A stretch of 64,000 nt of DNA from Tipula vernalis (Eukaryota; Arthropoda; Insecta; Diptera; Tipulidae). The stretch covers positions 101,595,930-101,659,929 of the forward strand of contig OY282560.1 of assembly GCA_958295665.1 (NCBI GenBank). The letters are read 5' to 3'. A program made the position numbers and the translations under genes. This document shows, piece after piece, positions 1 to 10,585 of this stretch (its first letter is position 1; every line of letters starts with the position of its first letter). Under the pieces are notes generated by a model, which saw nothing but the letters and a program-made list of their open reading frames with translations, made no database searches and was not told the DNA's origin.

Positions 1-412
1 AGTATAATCGGTATCGATATAAATAAGTCAACTGTGATGCAGTGGTGATGCAGTGTCAAATCTCGAATTCGAATCTTTCGCTGAAGGCTTGCATCGTATT
101 TTCAATGACGAAAACAACAGAGTCATTCCCATTCATGAGACATCAGTGCATCGCATTTCACAACGTGAAAAAAAGGGTGTGCCACCACGACGATTGATCG
201 ACGAAATCGAAATGGTTTATAAAGTCGTCGAGCCGAAAAGTCTATCGGAGGCATTGTCCAGTGCAATTAAAAATGAAATAGATTCATTAAAGAGATATGA
301 AACATAGCAATTGTGCGAATTACCAAAGGACAGAAAAGCGATAGGCTGCAAATGGGTTTATAAAGTAAAAACCGATGCGGAAGGAAAAATTGATCGACAC
401 AAGGCGCGTTTA
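1..412 (+). pseudogene. Copia polyprotein, part 1: start of reverse transcriptase
   Basis: This is the first of three pieces of one Ty1/Copia polyprotein. The frame from about 53 carries a linker with PPRRLIDEI and then the opening of the Copia-type RT domain (EALSSAIKNEIDSLKRYET, then [20 protein letters not shown]). One codon at 305-307 is TAG where the family has Trp (TWQL). The reading continues to residue L of KARL and is cut there by a minus-strand LINE; the next residues of the same domain (VAQGFSQKYG) resume at 3999. Gag, protease, integrase and the 5' LTR would lie left of the window. Identification rests on the Copia RT motifs in all three pieces. The element is dead. Confidence 0.88.
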
Positions 413-533
413 TTTATGTTTATGTTTATTTATTTATTTATTACCAACTTATACATAACTGGTTACATCAATAAGAAATTTAATAAAATTATATAATGTA
501 AAGATTACCAATAATTCAAAAGAAGCTTCGACA

Positions 534-3392
534 TCAATTCCTTAAATACATTTCTAGACAGATTAAAGTCAAAAGCCGGCCGTACTTTATTAAAGGAAGC
601 AGAAGAATGATAAACCGGCTCACATTTACCGTAGTTTTGCCTACAAAACGGCAACTTAATTTGGAAATCTTTATCGCGCAGCACACGTAATGGAGTATAT
701 ATATATCAAGCAAACTCAAAATTTCCGAACAATCGATTTTAGACACCAATAAATCTCGAACAAACATTGCGCTAATTTCAATTCTACGAATAAATAGCGG
801 CTCCATATTTATTAATTTACATCTACCACGATACGCTGGGAGTATGAAAGCAGGTACATTCGCATCTCTAGGCAACCTTCGTAGTGCGTACATTAAAAAT
901 CGCTTCTGAACCCTCTCTATGCGATCTGAATAGTTAATATAAAACGGATTCCATATTACAACACCATATTCCAACAATGAACGAACAAAAGAGACATATA
1001 AAGTTTTAATCACGTAAGGATCATGAAAATCCTTAGCAAACCTTTTAACAAATCCAAGCATAGAATTCGCTTTAGAAATGCAACCTTCAACATGTTTATG
1101 GAACGATAAATTCGAAGTAAAGGTTATACCTAAATCTTTAAAAGTATCAACAGTTTCAATACTACAACCATCAAAGAAGTAATCGTAACTAGTGGGTAAG
1201 ACTACGCGGGTGAAACACATTGTTTTGCATTTGGAGATGTTTAGAATCAAATTATGCGATGTACACCAAGCCTTGAAGTTTGTCAGGTCAGACTGAAAGT
1301 CAAGTGCATCATTGGCGCAAGAAATAGTTTTGAAGATTTTTATATCGTCCGCATAAATGAGAATGTCGGAATGACTTAGACAGTTGACCACATCGTTTAC
1401 GAAAAGAATGAAGAGCATGGGACCCAAAGGGCTGCCTTGAGGGACTCCTGAAGAAACATCAATCACTCTTGAAGTGAAGCTGCCAATTTTCACAAATTGA
1501 GTTCTGGATTTTAGATAAGATCTAATCCAATCAACTGTCAAGTAGTTACAATTCAATGAAATAAGTTTCCGCAACAGCAAGTCATGATCGATCTTGTCAA
1601 AAGCCTTACAAAAATCAGTGTAAACGACCTGCACAATATTACCATTTAATATAGCCCTTGAAATACAATTAGTAAACAAAACTAAATTAGTAATAGTTGA
1701 CCTACCAGGGAAAAATCCATGCTGTTTGGAAGAAATGAAAGTCTTAACATGAAAGAATAATTGATCTTTAACTAGTTTCTCAAAAAGCTTTGGTAAAACT
1801 GATAGAATACAAATACCTCTATAGTTCTCGACATCGCTTCGAGATCCGGATTTGAAAATCGGCTTAATAAGTGAGCGTTTCCATGCAATAGGAAAGCAAC
1901 CCTCAGCGAGACTTTTATTAAATAGTACGGATATATGGGAAGAAATTACCTTACCGGTTAATTTTAGAAAAATGGGTGGAATACTTTGGTTAATATCAAT
2001 ATTAGACAATTCGGATAAAATAGTATCCACTTCCAGACGAAACATTGAAAACTTAGAATTACTTGCAACATTACTGAAATTACCAAGATTTGATTTCGAA
2101 CTATATACACTCTGAAAGAAATCAGCAAATAAATTACAAGTATCCTGTATGTTATCACAGGAACGGTCGTTCAAATACATCGTAGAAGGGTAACCATTAG
2201 ACTTACTTTTGTAGTTAACAAAATGCCAAAAATTATTTGGCTTCGATTTAATTAATGATTCAATTTCCAGAATATAACAGCTGTAAAGAAATCGGTTTAG
2301 ACATATATACTTCTTACGTAATATATCAAACGAGTTGTAATTAACAAAATTAGGATACAATTTATATTTCTTGTGAGCCTTGTCCTTTCTATTTTTTAGA
2401 TTTATCAACTCATTATTATACCACGGTTCCTTCTTAACGCTAAAAGCTTTCAGTCTAGGGATAAATTTCTCAATACCTAGATTAATAATTCTATAAAATT
2501 CGATTAACATGTCATCAATACTATTACAAGCATAAAAAAACGACCAATCATACGTATCCAGAAATGCATTTAAAGAATTGTAATCGCCCTTTATAAAGTT
2601 GTAAGTCCATGAATTAACATTTTCTTCGACTAACTCGCAACATTCAAACATAACTGAAATATTCAGTGGAGAGTGGAAAATACTAGACGATCCAGCCAAA
2701 TCCTCACACGTCGATACGGTCACCTCATGATCAAATGGTACAAAAGCCAGATCCAACACATTACCACTATTATTCGTAACACTGTTACATTGCTTTAACC
2801 CCAACGAAAATATTTCCGAGATGAAGTTATCCATTTCATCGCTCATGTTAATAGGAGTCAAATTGTGATCAACATACTCCCACACAATATCCGGAATGTT
2901 AAAATCTCCAAAAATAAATAGACGATCCTCCGACTGAAGAAGTGGAGCAATATTTGATTTGACAGTGTCCACTAACCTTTGATAAACTGACATACTCGAA
3001 TGGCAGGGTATATATGTAACACAGATGATCAGCGAATATGAATGGAATTGTATACGTACAGCAACAATTTCGGCAACGCAATTAGCCAACGTTATCAGAC
3101 TGGATGAATATTTGTTAGAGACTGCGACTACAATACCGCCACCCTTTTCGTAAGTGTCCCTTTGCAGATGCCTGTCCCTCCGGAAAACAGCATAAGATGA
3201 CGGAAAATACTCCTCAGTTTTAAAGTGGATTGTTAACCACGTTTCAACAATGCAAATAACATCAAAGTCTTCCTCTAAAATTGACAAATACAGAGATTTT
3301 GATTTGGCTCTGATACTATTTGAATTATGGTAGTAGATATTTAAGAATGACCGCGGCTGGGGAACTGCTTCACTGCTACGAAGAGTAAACAA
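534..3392 (-). CDS. LINE ORF2: apurinic endonuclease and reverse transcriptase
   Basis: About 950 residues. The N-terminal endonuclease shows NSNSIRAK, IVETWL, a catalytic FGDFN block and a C-terminal endonuclease remnant. The RT domain has motif A (YTDFCKAFDKIDH), motif B (SGVPQGSPLGP) and motif C (YADDIKIF). Such proteins nick target DNA and prime cDNA synthesis on it. No ATG opens the frame near 3392; the apparent first codon is TTG and the frame continues upstream, so the real start is unclear. Near 645 a one-base shift removes the conserved C-terminal stretch (NYGKCEPVY is readable in the next frame), replacing it with an unrelated tail. No RNase H domain is present. Otherwise the frame is uninterrupted, so the insertion is fairly young. 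Confidence 0.87.
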   Translation of the reverse strand: MFTLRSSEAVPQPRSFLNIYYHNSNSIRAKSKSLYLSILEEDFDVICIVETWLTIHFKTEEYFPSSYAVFRRDRHLQRDTYEKGGGIVVAVSNKYSSSLITLANCVAEIVAVRIQFHSYSLIICVTYIPCHSSMSVYQRLVDTVKSNIAPLLQSEDRLFIFGDFNIPDIVWEYVDHNLTPINMSDEMDNFISEIFSLGLKQCNSVTNNSGNVLDLAFVPFDHEVTVSTCEDLAGSSSIFHSPLNISVMFECCELVEENVNSWTYNFIKGDYNSLNAFLDTYDWSFFYACNSIDDMLIEFYRIINLGIEKFIPRLKAFSVKKEPWYNNELINLKNRKDKAHKKYKLYPNFVNYNSFDILRKKYICLNRFLYSCYILEIESLIKSKPNNFWHFVNYKSKSNGYPSTMYLNDRSCDNIQDTCNLFADFFQSVYSSKSNLGNFSNVASNSKFSMFRLEVDTILSELSNIDINQSIPPIFLKLTGKVISSHISVLFNKSLAEGCFPIAWKRSLIKPIFKSGSRSDVENYRGICILSVLPKLFEKLVKDQLFFHVKTFISSKQHGFFPGRSTITNLVLFTNCISRAILNGNIVQVVYTDFCKAFDKIDHDLLLRKLISLNCNYLTVDWIRSYLKSRTQFVKIGSFTSRVIDVSSGVPQGSPLGPMLFILFVNDVVNCLSHSDILIYADDIKIFKTISCANDALDFQSDLTNFKAWCTSHNLILNISKCKTMCFTRVVLPTSYDYFFDGCSIETVDTFKDLGITFTSNLSFHKHVEGCISKANSMLGFVKRFAKDFHDPYVIKTLYVSFVRSLLEYGVVIWNPFYINYSDRIERVQKRFLMYALRRLPRDANVPAFILPAYRGRCKLINMEPLFIRRIEISAMFVRDLLVSKIDCSEILSLLDIYILHYVCCAIKISKLSCRFVGKTTVNVSRFIILLLPLIKYGRLLTLICLEMYLRN

Positions 3393-3415
3393 TGGTGTCT
3401 TCAGTAACGGGGAAG

Positions 3416-3993
3416 TTACTTTAGATGTTGAAACACGGTCCCTATCCGGTTTTTTGCTATGCGTGGATAATTAGTAAATGGCCGGATTATTACACCAGGA
3501 GGCCAAGCATTGGAGTTATTTAGCAGGTCGAAATGGGCCTCCTTCAACCCAATTTTAAAGGAAACGAACGTGAGTGAACTGTCCAATATGCGGTCTTTGG
3601 AGAGTAACAGTTTACAATTAATTTCCTCAGGTGAGCAATTTTTCAGTTTTTCACAGATGTAGTTAACAATCAGATCAGATGAGACGGATGGATCAATACG
3701 ACTGATATATAAATATTTCTTATCAGGTATAGAAACAGTTTTAATCGAATTGACAGGTGTGCCTGTCCCTACGACAACTTGCGCTAACCTCGGCGATTCG
3801 CAATTAACGGAGTTGGAGCCAGACTCTACAACTTTTGACAAAAATGGTTTAGTGGCGTTATCGTCACCCAATTTATTTATCAAGGTATTGATCAATTTGC
3901 GGTTTTCAGCAACCTCCGTTTCAATCTTCTTTAATTCTAAATTTTCAGCGGCTTTGTCTACAATGACGTCAATTTTGGTTTCGTAGAGGTTTG
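3416..3993 (-). pseudogene. LINE ORF1, C-terminal part
   Basis: The reading frame ends at 3416 just upstream of ORF2 and runs back to the 5' truncation point of the element. It encodes about 190 residues with a charged coiled-coil-like start (ENLELKKIETEVAENRK, read from 3895-3993) and a C-terminal region with LYISRIDPSVSSDLIVNYI, which resembles the RNA-recognition-like fold of Jockey/CR1 ORF1 proteins. No zinc knuckle is seen in what remains. Its role would be nucleic-acid chaperone in the retrotransposition particle. It is cut at its N-terminus by the element truncation, not by a later deletion. Confidence 0.6.
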
Positions 3994-3998
3994 GTTTA

Positions 3999-5120
3999 GT
4001 CGCACAGGGCTTCTCACAAAAATATGGAACTGATTATGATCAAGTGTTTGCTTCTGTTGCTCGACAAACAACATTCAGAACGCTTTTATCGATTGCATCG
4101 AAAGAAAAACTCATTGTGCGACATATTGATGCCAAAAAGGGCGTTTTTAAATGGGAAATTGAATGAAACGATCTACATGAAACAGCCGCCGGGATTTGAG
4201 GAGAATAGTGAACTCATTTGTTTGTTGAAAAAAGGTCTATACGGTCTAAAACAAGCGGCGAAATCATAGAATGACGCTATTCATGAAGTAATGATCGATG
4301 CTGGTTTTCATCAAAGCAAAGCAGATCAATGCTTGTACTCACTAAAGAAAAACGGCGAATGGTCATTTCTTCTGATTTATGTCGACGATATAATTGTGGC
4401 AGCGAAATCAATAAAAACAGGTAACGAAATAAAGGAAATCATCGCATCAAAATTTGAATTGCAAGATCTGGGTGAAATTAAATTTTACCTCGGAATAGAA
4501 ATCATCAAGGACGCCAAAAACATTTATCATTTGTGTCAATCAAAATAAATTCAAAAGGTTGCTGCGGATTTCGGTCTCAGTGATGCGATAGTTTCAAACG
4601 TTACATAAATAAATCCGATGCGGATGATAGTTTTTTGCTGACAAACACAGATTATCAGAAACTCGTCGGGTGTTTGCTTTACATATCCGTGAATACACGA
4701 CCGGATATTTCGGCGAGTGTATCAATATTAGCGGCAACGAGTGCAACAACCACGTCAACAAGATTGGAATGAATTGAAACGGGTTTTGAAATATCTAAAG
4801 GGCACTGCGAATATAAAATTGGCATTAGGCAGTGATGACAATTCGGACAAAAAGGACCGAAAATCAGACACTGGTTATATTTTTATTGTTAATGGTGGCA
4901 TCGTAAGTTGGGCATATCGAAAGCAGAGTTCATCGCATTGTCCGAAGCGTGTCAAGAGGCATTTTGGTTGCGGCGGTTGCTGAACGATTTGCAACAGCCG
5001 GTTCAAACAGCGACAACAATCTACGAAGACAACCAAAGCTGTTTTTGAAGGTAATAGAAGAGGAAAGATTGTCAAATCGAACAAAAGATTACGTGTAACG
5101 AAGAGTTGTATCATGCATAT
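3999..5120 (+). pseudogene. Copia polyprotein, part 2: RT core and start of RNase H
   Basis: The piece resumes with VAQGFSQKYGTDYDQVF and gives HIDAKKAFLNGKLNETIYM (RT motif A), MKQPPGFEE, LYGLKQAAKS, then the catalytic LLIYVDDIIVAAKS with YVDD at 4378-4389. The connection domain and the start of Copia RNase H follow (LKRVLKYLKGTANIKL, SDTGYIFIVNGGIVSW, then EFIALSEACQEAFWLRRLL, and EDNQSC). Frameshifts lie near 4070-4110, 4600, 4840 and 4930, and TAG/TAA stops replace Trp and Tyr codons at about 4267 and 4546. A LOA-like LINE interrupts it at 5121; TCATGCATAT is repeated at 10452-10461, where the last piece resumes. Confidence 0.9.
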
Positions 5121-5259
5121 GGGTTGTTGGGGGAGTAGTTTTAGGAGTCAAAGCTTTCTAGGATATGCGATTCTCATAAGACTTCTTCCTAGTGTAGTTA
5201 CGCCTCCTCGTGGCGACAACCGGGCAATGCATCCTAGAATGTAGCCAAGTAACTTACAC
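5121..5259 (+). ncRNA. Delta-like self-cleaving ribozyme at LINE 5' end (copy 1)
   Basis: The element start fits the HDV-like nested double pseudoknot. P1: GGTTGT (5122-5127) with ACAACC (5216-5221). P2: GTGTAGTTAC (5192-5201) with GTAAC-t-TACAC (5249-5259), one bulge. P3: GCC (5202-5204) with GGC (5212-5214), closing loop L3 TCCTCGT whose CC can pair with GG just after P1 (P1.1). P4: GCAT/ATGT (5229-5242). J4/2 is AGCCAA, holding the candidate catalytic C (5245 or 5246). Cleavage would fall at the element's first base. The segment before P2 is longer than in the viral ribozyme. The fold is inferred by eye. Confidence 0.75.
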
Positions 5260-5459
5260 GACCGTGCCTTGGCGGTAAATCCATTGCCCCAAGCTTTGGT
5301 GGGACAACATACGCTGAGAGCTGCGTGGCTAAGGGGGAGCTTAGTCTTTAGTATGTGAACTCCGGATACCAGGCGACCCCCGGTTTAAAGTAGCCTTCCC
5401 ACACTATACCGATCTCTGCTGTGGGTGACCTTCATTTCTCGGATACTCGTGGGATTCAA

Positions 5460-6809
5460 ATGGAAACCGAATTTAAAAAAAACATAGAGGGTGATGCCTC
5501 TTTAAAAGCATCAACTTCACCAGCTGTTGAGCTGGGTCTCCTAAGATATGATGGAATGGTAGATGCCACAAGGGCCACCACTCTTGATTATCTTAACGTC
5601 CGGACCAAGGAAAAGGTGGAACAGTCCACCTCTTCTACTACGGACACCTTCTGTGATGACAACATAAGTGTAATCTCTCAGTTATCGGGCACCTCAACCA
5701 TTGGTGTTGATATTGGGAACATGTCCCTCAACGCCGGGGAATGGGTTAAGCTCAACTCCTTCGAAAGAAGGCGTTTTAAAAAGGGGCTCAAGGAAGGCAA
5801 AACTAGAGAAGAGGCTCTAGCTGCTGCTAAGTCCGCGACCCCTCTGAAAGCACCCTCGGGGCCTGTTGCTCCTACCCTAGACAAGAGGTCTGGTGGTAAG
5901 CGTGAGAGGTCTTTCGAGGTTGCTCCGGAACTAAACAAACCACCTGCCAAAAAAGCAAAAGAAGGGCTTTCTCCGGTAAAGCCCTCTTTCAGCCAGGTAG
6001 CAGGCAGTGTTAAGCTGGGCATCTTACCAGGTGATCTCAGTGGCAATCCTCTTAGTATGGAGCAAATGGCAAACATACAGGAGTGTGTCATTGACCTCAT
6101 TATTGGGATGCAAGGCTCAAACCACAAGCCGCAATTCCTTGGCTGTTTCCGGAGAACAGGTTGGCTATTCTTTATATGTTCCGATCATTCCACAGCGGAA
6201 TGGATGAGGAACAGTTTTGTAAGCCTAAGGGAAAAAATTGGTCTGAACATAACTTTGGTGGAAGAGGATGATTTTCCTCGGCCAAACATCGTTAGGAGGT
6301 TCTTTCCACAGAGCCTTAGCTTAAATAGCGAGAAGATTCTCGCTACCATGGCCGCGCAGAACGATGGTCTCGCGGCCAACTCATGGAAGATACTGCAACG
6401 GACGACAACTGGCGCACTCGTCCATTTGGTTATGGCCATAGGCGAGTCTTCCATGAAGAAACTGCGCGAATCCAACGGGAACATCGCATACCGCTTTGGT
6501 AGGATAAAACTCCTTCTCAAGAAGGATTCCCCCTCTACCAACCCAACCACTGGAGTCAGCTCCAGTAAGAAGGGTACTTTACCAGCCCCAGTAGTATGCT
6601 CAATCACAGACGAGGAGGCATCCAGGAACAGCAGCGCTATTGAGCATTCTGTTCCTGCTGCCTCTTCGTCGGGAGCACGACCAACGGATCTCTCCGCAAC
6701 TCCTACTGTGGGATCGAGTAAATCAGCACTCACCCCGAAAATTAAGCATATGGGCGCTCGGGGTGTTACTGGGAAAAGTGGCAGAAACAGGCCAAATCCC
6801 GCAAAGTAG
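5460..6809 (+). CDS. LOA-like LINE ORF1 (Gag-like RNA-binding protein)
   Basis: An uninterrupted frame of 449 residues from the ATG at 5460; a GTG at 5421 lies in the same frame but the ATG is the better start. The N-terminal third is low complexity, with a basic stretch (FERRRFKKGLKEGKTREE) and Lys/Pro-rich linker. The C-terminal half (about residues 215-370) has a folded pattern like the domain common in LOA-type ORF1 proteins (DUF4780-like), with WLFFICSDHSTAEWM and ARSWKI-like blocks. No CCHC knuckle is visible. The role is presumably RNP formation with the element RNA. It is the only fully open ORF1 in the window. Identification is by position before ORF2 and by that domain pattern. Confidence 0.75.
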   Translation: METEFKKNIEGDASLKASTSPAVELGLLRYDGMVDATRATTLDYLNVRTKEKVEQSTSSTTDTFCDDNISVISQLSGTSTIGVDIGNMSLNAGEWVKLNSFERRRFKKGLKEGKTREEALAAAKSATPLKAPSGPVAPTLDKRSGGKRERSFEVAPELNKPPAKKAKEGLSPVKPSFSQVAGSVKLGILPGDLSGNPLSMEQMANIQECVIDLIIGMQGSNHKPQFLGCFRRTGWLFFICSDHSTAEWMRNSFVSLREKIGLNITLVEEDDFPRPNIVRRFFPQSLSLNSEKILATMAAQNDGLAANSWKILQRTTTGALVHLVMAIGESSMKKLRESNGNIAYRFGRIKLLLKKDSPSTNPTTGVSSSKKGTLPAPVVCSITDEEASRNSSAIEHSVPAASSSGARPTDLSATPTVGSSKSALTPKIKHMGARGVTGKSGRNRPNPAK

Positions 6810-6861
6810 ACGGCTGGCAAGCAGCCAGGAGCGTAGAGCTCCTTTACCCTAATCATCCAGT

Positions 6862-9800
6862 ATGGCTGGTACTATTAGGGTACTACAAGCGAATCTGCAT
6901 CACGCAAAAGGAGCTTCGGATACCTTTTGCAACATGTTCGCGAAACAACACTTAACCCTTGGCCTTATCCAGGAACCTTGGTTAATGGAGGAAAAATCAG
7001 AGGCCTCCACCTCAAGTCATGTAAGTTGATTTACGATCGAAGGGAGGAAGTTCCCCGAGCAGCAATATTTGTTTCATTTAATATTAACGTTCTTCCAATT
7101 CCAGAGTTCACCACTAAGGATTTGGTTGCAGTAATCCTGGAGGTTCCGACTAGCAGGGGAATGCAGGAGACAATATGTGCCTCTGCGTACTTCCCTGGTG
7201 AGTCGGTTAGTGCTCCACCTGTAGTTGTACAGGATCTGGTGGATTACTGCAACCTAAAAAACAAGCATTTCATCATAGGCTGCGATGCTAATGCACACCA
7301 TATCATTTGGGGCAGCAGTGATACAAATGGCAGAGGTGAGTCCCTTTTAAATTATCTTATGAGTAGTCACAGACATTTTAAATAAAGGTTCGAACCCCAC
7401 TTTCATAAACTCGACTCGGCGAGAGGTGTTGGACCTCACTTTGTCAAGTCAGTTTATTTCCAACTCTGTTGCAAACTGGCATGTTTCAAGCGAAGCTTCT
7501 CTGTCGGACCACATGCACATCAGGTTCGATATACCGGGAGTGATCATACAGGCAACAGAGCGTCGTATCCCTTGTTTTACAAATTGGAAAACATATAGGG
7601 ATATTTTATTTATCAAAGCAGACATGCTGCCAACATCTTTGAGTTCAATTAGTGACCTAGAAACCGCAGCTGGTCTGCTTAATGACGTGCTCCTATCTTC
7701 CTACGAAAGCAGCTGTGTGGTGCGTAACGTTGTGGTTAATCGCAAAGTTCCATGGTGGAACGAACAGCTGGCTAAACTTCGTAAGAAGGTTAGGAAATTA
7801 TTTAATAGGGCAAAGCATTCCAATGAGTGGAATGAATATAGGCAAGCCCTAACCAGTTACAACACAGAACTAAGGCGTTCCAAACGCCTCACGTGGAGGA
7901 AAAACTGTGGAAATATCGAGGATATACCAACAGCTGCTCGACTCCATAAAGTTCTAGCTAAAGATCAGTCCAACGGGATTGGGCTTCTTCTGAAATCCGA
8001 TGGTAGTTATACATCAGGTCGCAAAGAGTCACTCGAAACCCTGCTTCAAGTGCACTTTCCGGGCTGCACTGTTTGCGACACAAATACAATCACTAACTCC
8101 ATATCTGGTACACACATGGGTGTAAATATGGGTTGGGTTAATAGTTTATCCGGTAAGCTTTTTACTCCGGATAAAGTCAAATGGGCCATTAACTCTTTTC
8201 AGCCTTTCAAGGCTCCAGGAGGGGATGGAATCTTCCCAGCCCTCCTCCAAAGGGGCCTGGACTTGATTACCCCTGATCTGGTAGCCTTGTTTAGAACTAG
8301 CTTCAATTGGGGTCACATACCACAGGCTTGGAGTCAAGTAAACGTGGTTTTTATCCCAAAGCCTGGCAATCGGCCATGTGAACTTCCTAAGTCCTTTCGA
8401 CCTATCAGTCTTACATCGTTTATTCTCAAAACCATGGAACGACTTATAGATCTTCATATCAGAGACTGGTTAACTGCAACCAGACCTCTAAATCCAAATC
8501 AATTCGCCTATAGGAAAGGCAAATCCACAGAGGGTGCGCTGCATCTACTTGTCACCAAGATTGAAGCAGCCTATCGCTTGAAAGAAATTGCTCTGTGTGC
8601 ATTTCTGGATATTGAGGGAGCTTTTGACAATACTGGATACGACTCAATTGCTAGGGCAATCAAGCGTAGAGGTATTGACGATCCGACTAACCACTGGATT
8701 AGTTCCATGTTGGTTAGTAGGAAGATTACATCTAAATTAGGTAATGAGTCAGTCACGATTACGGCAGCAAGAGGGTGTCCGCAGGGCGGTGTCCTGTCCC
8801 CTTTGCTGTGGTCACTCGTGATCGACGAGTTGCTTGATAATTTACATCTACTTGGGTACGATGCCATTGGTTATGCGGACGATTTGGTTATCATAGTCTC
8901 TGGAGCGCATGAACGTACGATGTCCGCCAGCATGCAACAGGCTTTGCTTGTTATTTCGAATTGGTGCACTGGGGAGGGCCTTTCGATTAACCCTAGCAAA
9001 ACAGTCCTGGTGCCCTTCACCAAAAGACGTAATTTGAACCTTGGTTCAATTAGTCTAAATGATATATAAATATCGGATACTCCAATGAAGTCAAATATCT
9101 GGATGTTGTCCTAGATAAGAAACTAACTTGGAACTCTCATATTACTTCAACTACCGAACGCGCGGCCAGGGCCATGTGGGCCTGCCGGCGTATGTTCGGC
9201 AGGACCTGGGGCCTGAACTCAAAAATGATTTACTGGATGTACATCATGATAGTAAGGCCAATTGTAACATATGGGGCAATAGTTTGGTGGCCTAAGGTAC
9301 AGCAAAAAGTTATTATGAACAAGCTGACCTCATTACAGAGACTAGCATGTCTCGGAATTACAGGTGCTATGCGCACCTGCCCTACGGCGGCAATGGAAGC
9401 TCTCATCGGGCTCACTCCACTTCATATCCACGTCAAAAAATCAGCTGCTACTTGTGCAGCTAGATTGAAGCTAGTGAATCAATACAGTCATGATGACCAT
9501 ATGGGTCACCTGGACATTTTGAATGAACTTCCAGACCTGAATATGTTCTTTAGTGTCCCGGACGTTATGCCGAAAGAACTCTGCTTTGGCAGGAATTTCG
9601 TGGTAACAATCCCCGATAGAACAGACTGGGATACTGGGTTACCTCAGATGGAACCTAACAGCCTAGTCTGGTACACTGATGGATCAAAAATGGATAGTAG
9701 AGTCGGCATTGGTGTCTTTGGACCCAATCACAAAATATCGAAATCACTGGGTACTTACCCCAGTGTTTTTCTAGCCGAAATTCACGCCATCGAAATCTGC

Positions 9801-10373
9801 GCCTCTACTATTATGACCAAAGGTCTTAAAGGCGCCTCCATCCACATTTTGTCTGACAGCCAAGCAGCACTGAAAGCATTGGCTTCTAACTGCCTGGATT
9901 CCAAGTCGGTTCAAAGTTGTTATAAACTGCTACAATCTCTCTCTTGTCAAAACAAAGTAAGGTTGTGGTGGGTGCCTGGTCACATGGGCATCACTGGAAA
10001 TGAGATAGCCGACGAACTTGCACGGGCAGGCTCGTCGACTAGACAAGCCAAATCTTTGATCAGACCATTTCACCACAAAAATTTGGCGATCAATTTCAGC
10101 AAAGAAAATATTAGGAAACTTGTGAGTTTTCTCTCAGGTCACTGTAACCTGAGATATCATTTGAACAAAATGAACCTGTCCACAGAGACGGAGTGCCGAC
10201 TCTGTTTGGAAGAGACAGAAACCGCAGAACACATACTATGTGAGTGTGTTGCTCTGTGCACACGGAGGTGGATTCATTTTGAAGAGAGGTATCTGACCCC
10301 GGAGAAATGTAAATTGGCCTCTATAAACAGCATTCTCGCCTTTATTAGAGAGGTGGAGAAGCTCCTGGAGTAA
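6862..10373 (+). pseudogene. LOA-like LINE ORF2: endonuclease, reverse transcriptase, RNase H (broken)
   Basis: The ATG at 6862 starts with RVLQANLHHAKGASD and IQEPWL, the endonuclease N-terminus. Frame changes occur near 6985, 7366 and 9065, so four pieces make up one protein of about 1170 residues. RT motif A is FLDIEGAFDN, motif B is ARGCPQGGVLSPLLW (near 8770), motif C is GYADDLVII with YADD at 8872-8883. RNase H follows with WYTDGSKMDS, ILSDSQAALKAL and WWVPGHMGITGNEIADELA. A Cys/His block (CRLCLEETETAEHILCEC) closes the protein. The domain order endonuclease-RT-RNase H is that of LOA and I elements. All catalytic signatures survive; only frameshifts inactivate it. Confidence 0.9.
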
Positions 10374-10450
10374 CAGTACCCAACAGCACAAAAGATCTTT
10401 TAGGTCATAGTGCTAGCCGCTTTTGGGCAGGGTCAAAAAAAAAATAAAAA

Positions 10451-10585
10451 ATCATGCATATATTGCCGTTCAGTAGATATGTTGGCTGATTTACTAACAA
10501 AACCATTGCCGGCAAAGCGGCATATCATGCTACGCGAGCGATGCGGATTAAATTAAATTATACAAATAATTAAATTGAGGAGGAG
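10451..10585 (+). pseudogene. Copia polyprotein, part 3: RNase H end and polypurine tract
   Basis: After the LINE insertion the Copia frame resumes with DMLADLLTKPLPAKRH, the C-terminal signature of Copia RNase H. It ends soon after RERCGL. A purine-rich run (GAGGAGGAG, 10577-10585) follows and immediately precedes TGTTGAAATAAG. That arrangement is the polypurine tract and LTR junction expected of LTR elements. The pieces at 1-412, 3999-5120 and here are therefore one insertion. Confidence 0.87.

Larger units (their letters stand above)
413..3993 (-). mobile_element. Jockey/CR1-like non-LTR retrotransposon, 5'-truncated, inserted in Copia RT
   Basis: The element lies on the minus strand with its 3' tail of TTTA/TAAA-type repeats at the left (413-445). 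It is flanked by the 5-bp duplication GTTTA (408-412 and 3994-3998); removing the element restores the Copia frame exactly (KARL then VAQG). It contains the end of ORF1 and a nearly whole ORF2, about 3.6 kb in all, so the 5' part of ORF1 and the 5' UTR are missing, as is usual for incomplete reverse transcription. The ORF2 C-terminus resembles that of the LINE at 24.6-26.7 kb. Jockey superfamily is secure; the exact clade (Kiri/CR1/Jockey) is not. Confidence 0.88.
5121..10450 (+). mobile_element. LOA-like non-LTR retrotransposon, full length, inserted in Copia RNase H
   Basis: The element is about 5.3 kb with an 11-bp duplication ATCATGCATAT at 5110-5120 and 10451-10461. It carries a 5' UTR beginning with a delta-like ribozyme, ORF1 (5460-6809), ORF2 with endonuclease, RT and RNase H in four frame-shifted pieces (6862-10373), a short 3' UTR and an A-rich tail (10434-10450). 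RNase H in ORF2 and the ORF1 type point to the LOA clade rather than R1 or Jockey, from general knowledge of these clades. It inserted after the Copia element. Frameshifts make it inactive. Confidence 0.88.

Noticed and set aside
1852..2115. Plus-strand frame opposite the LINE ORF2
   Set aside because: It is the antisense shadow of the RT coding strand.
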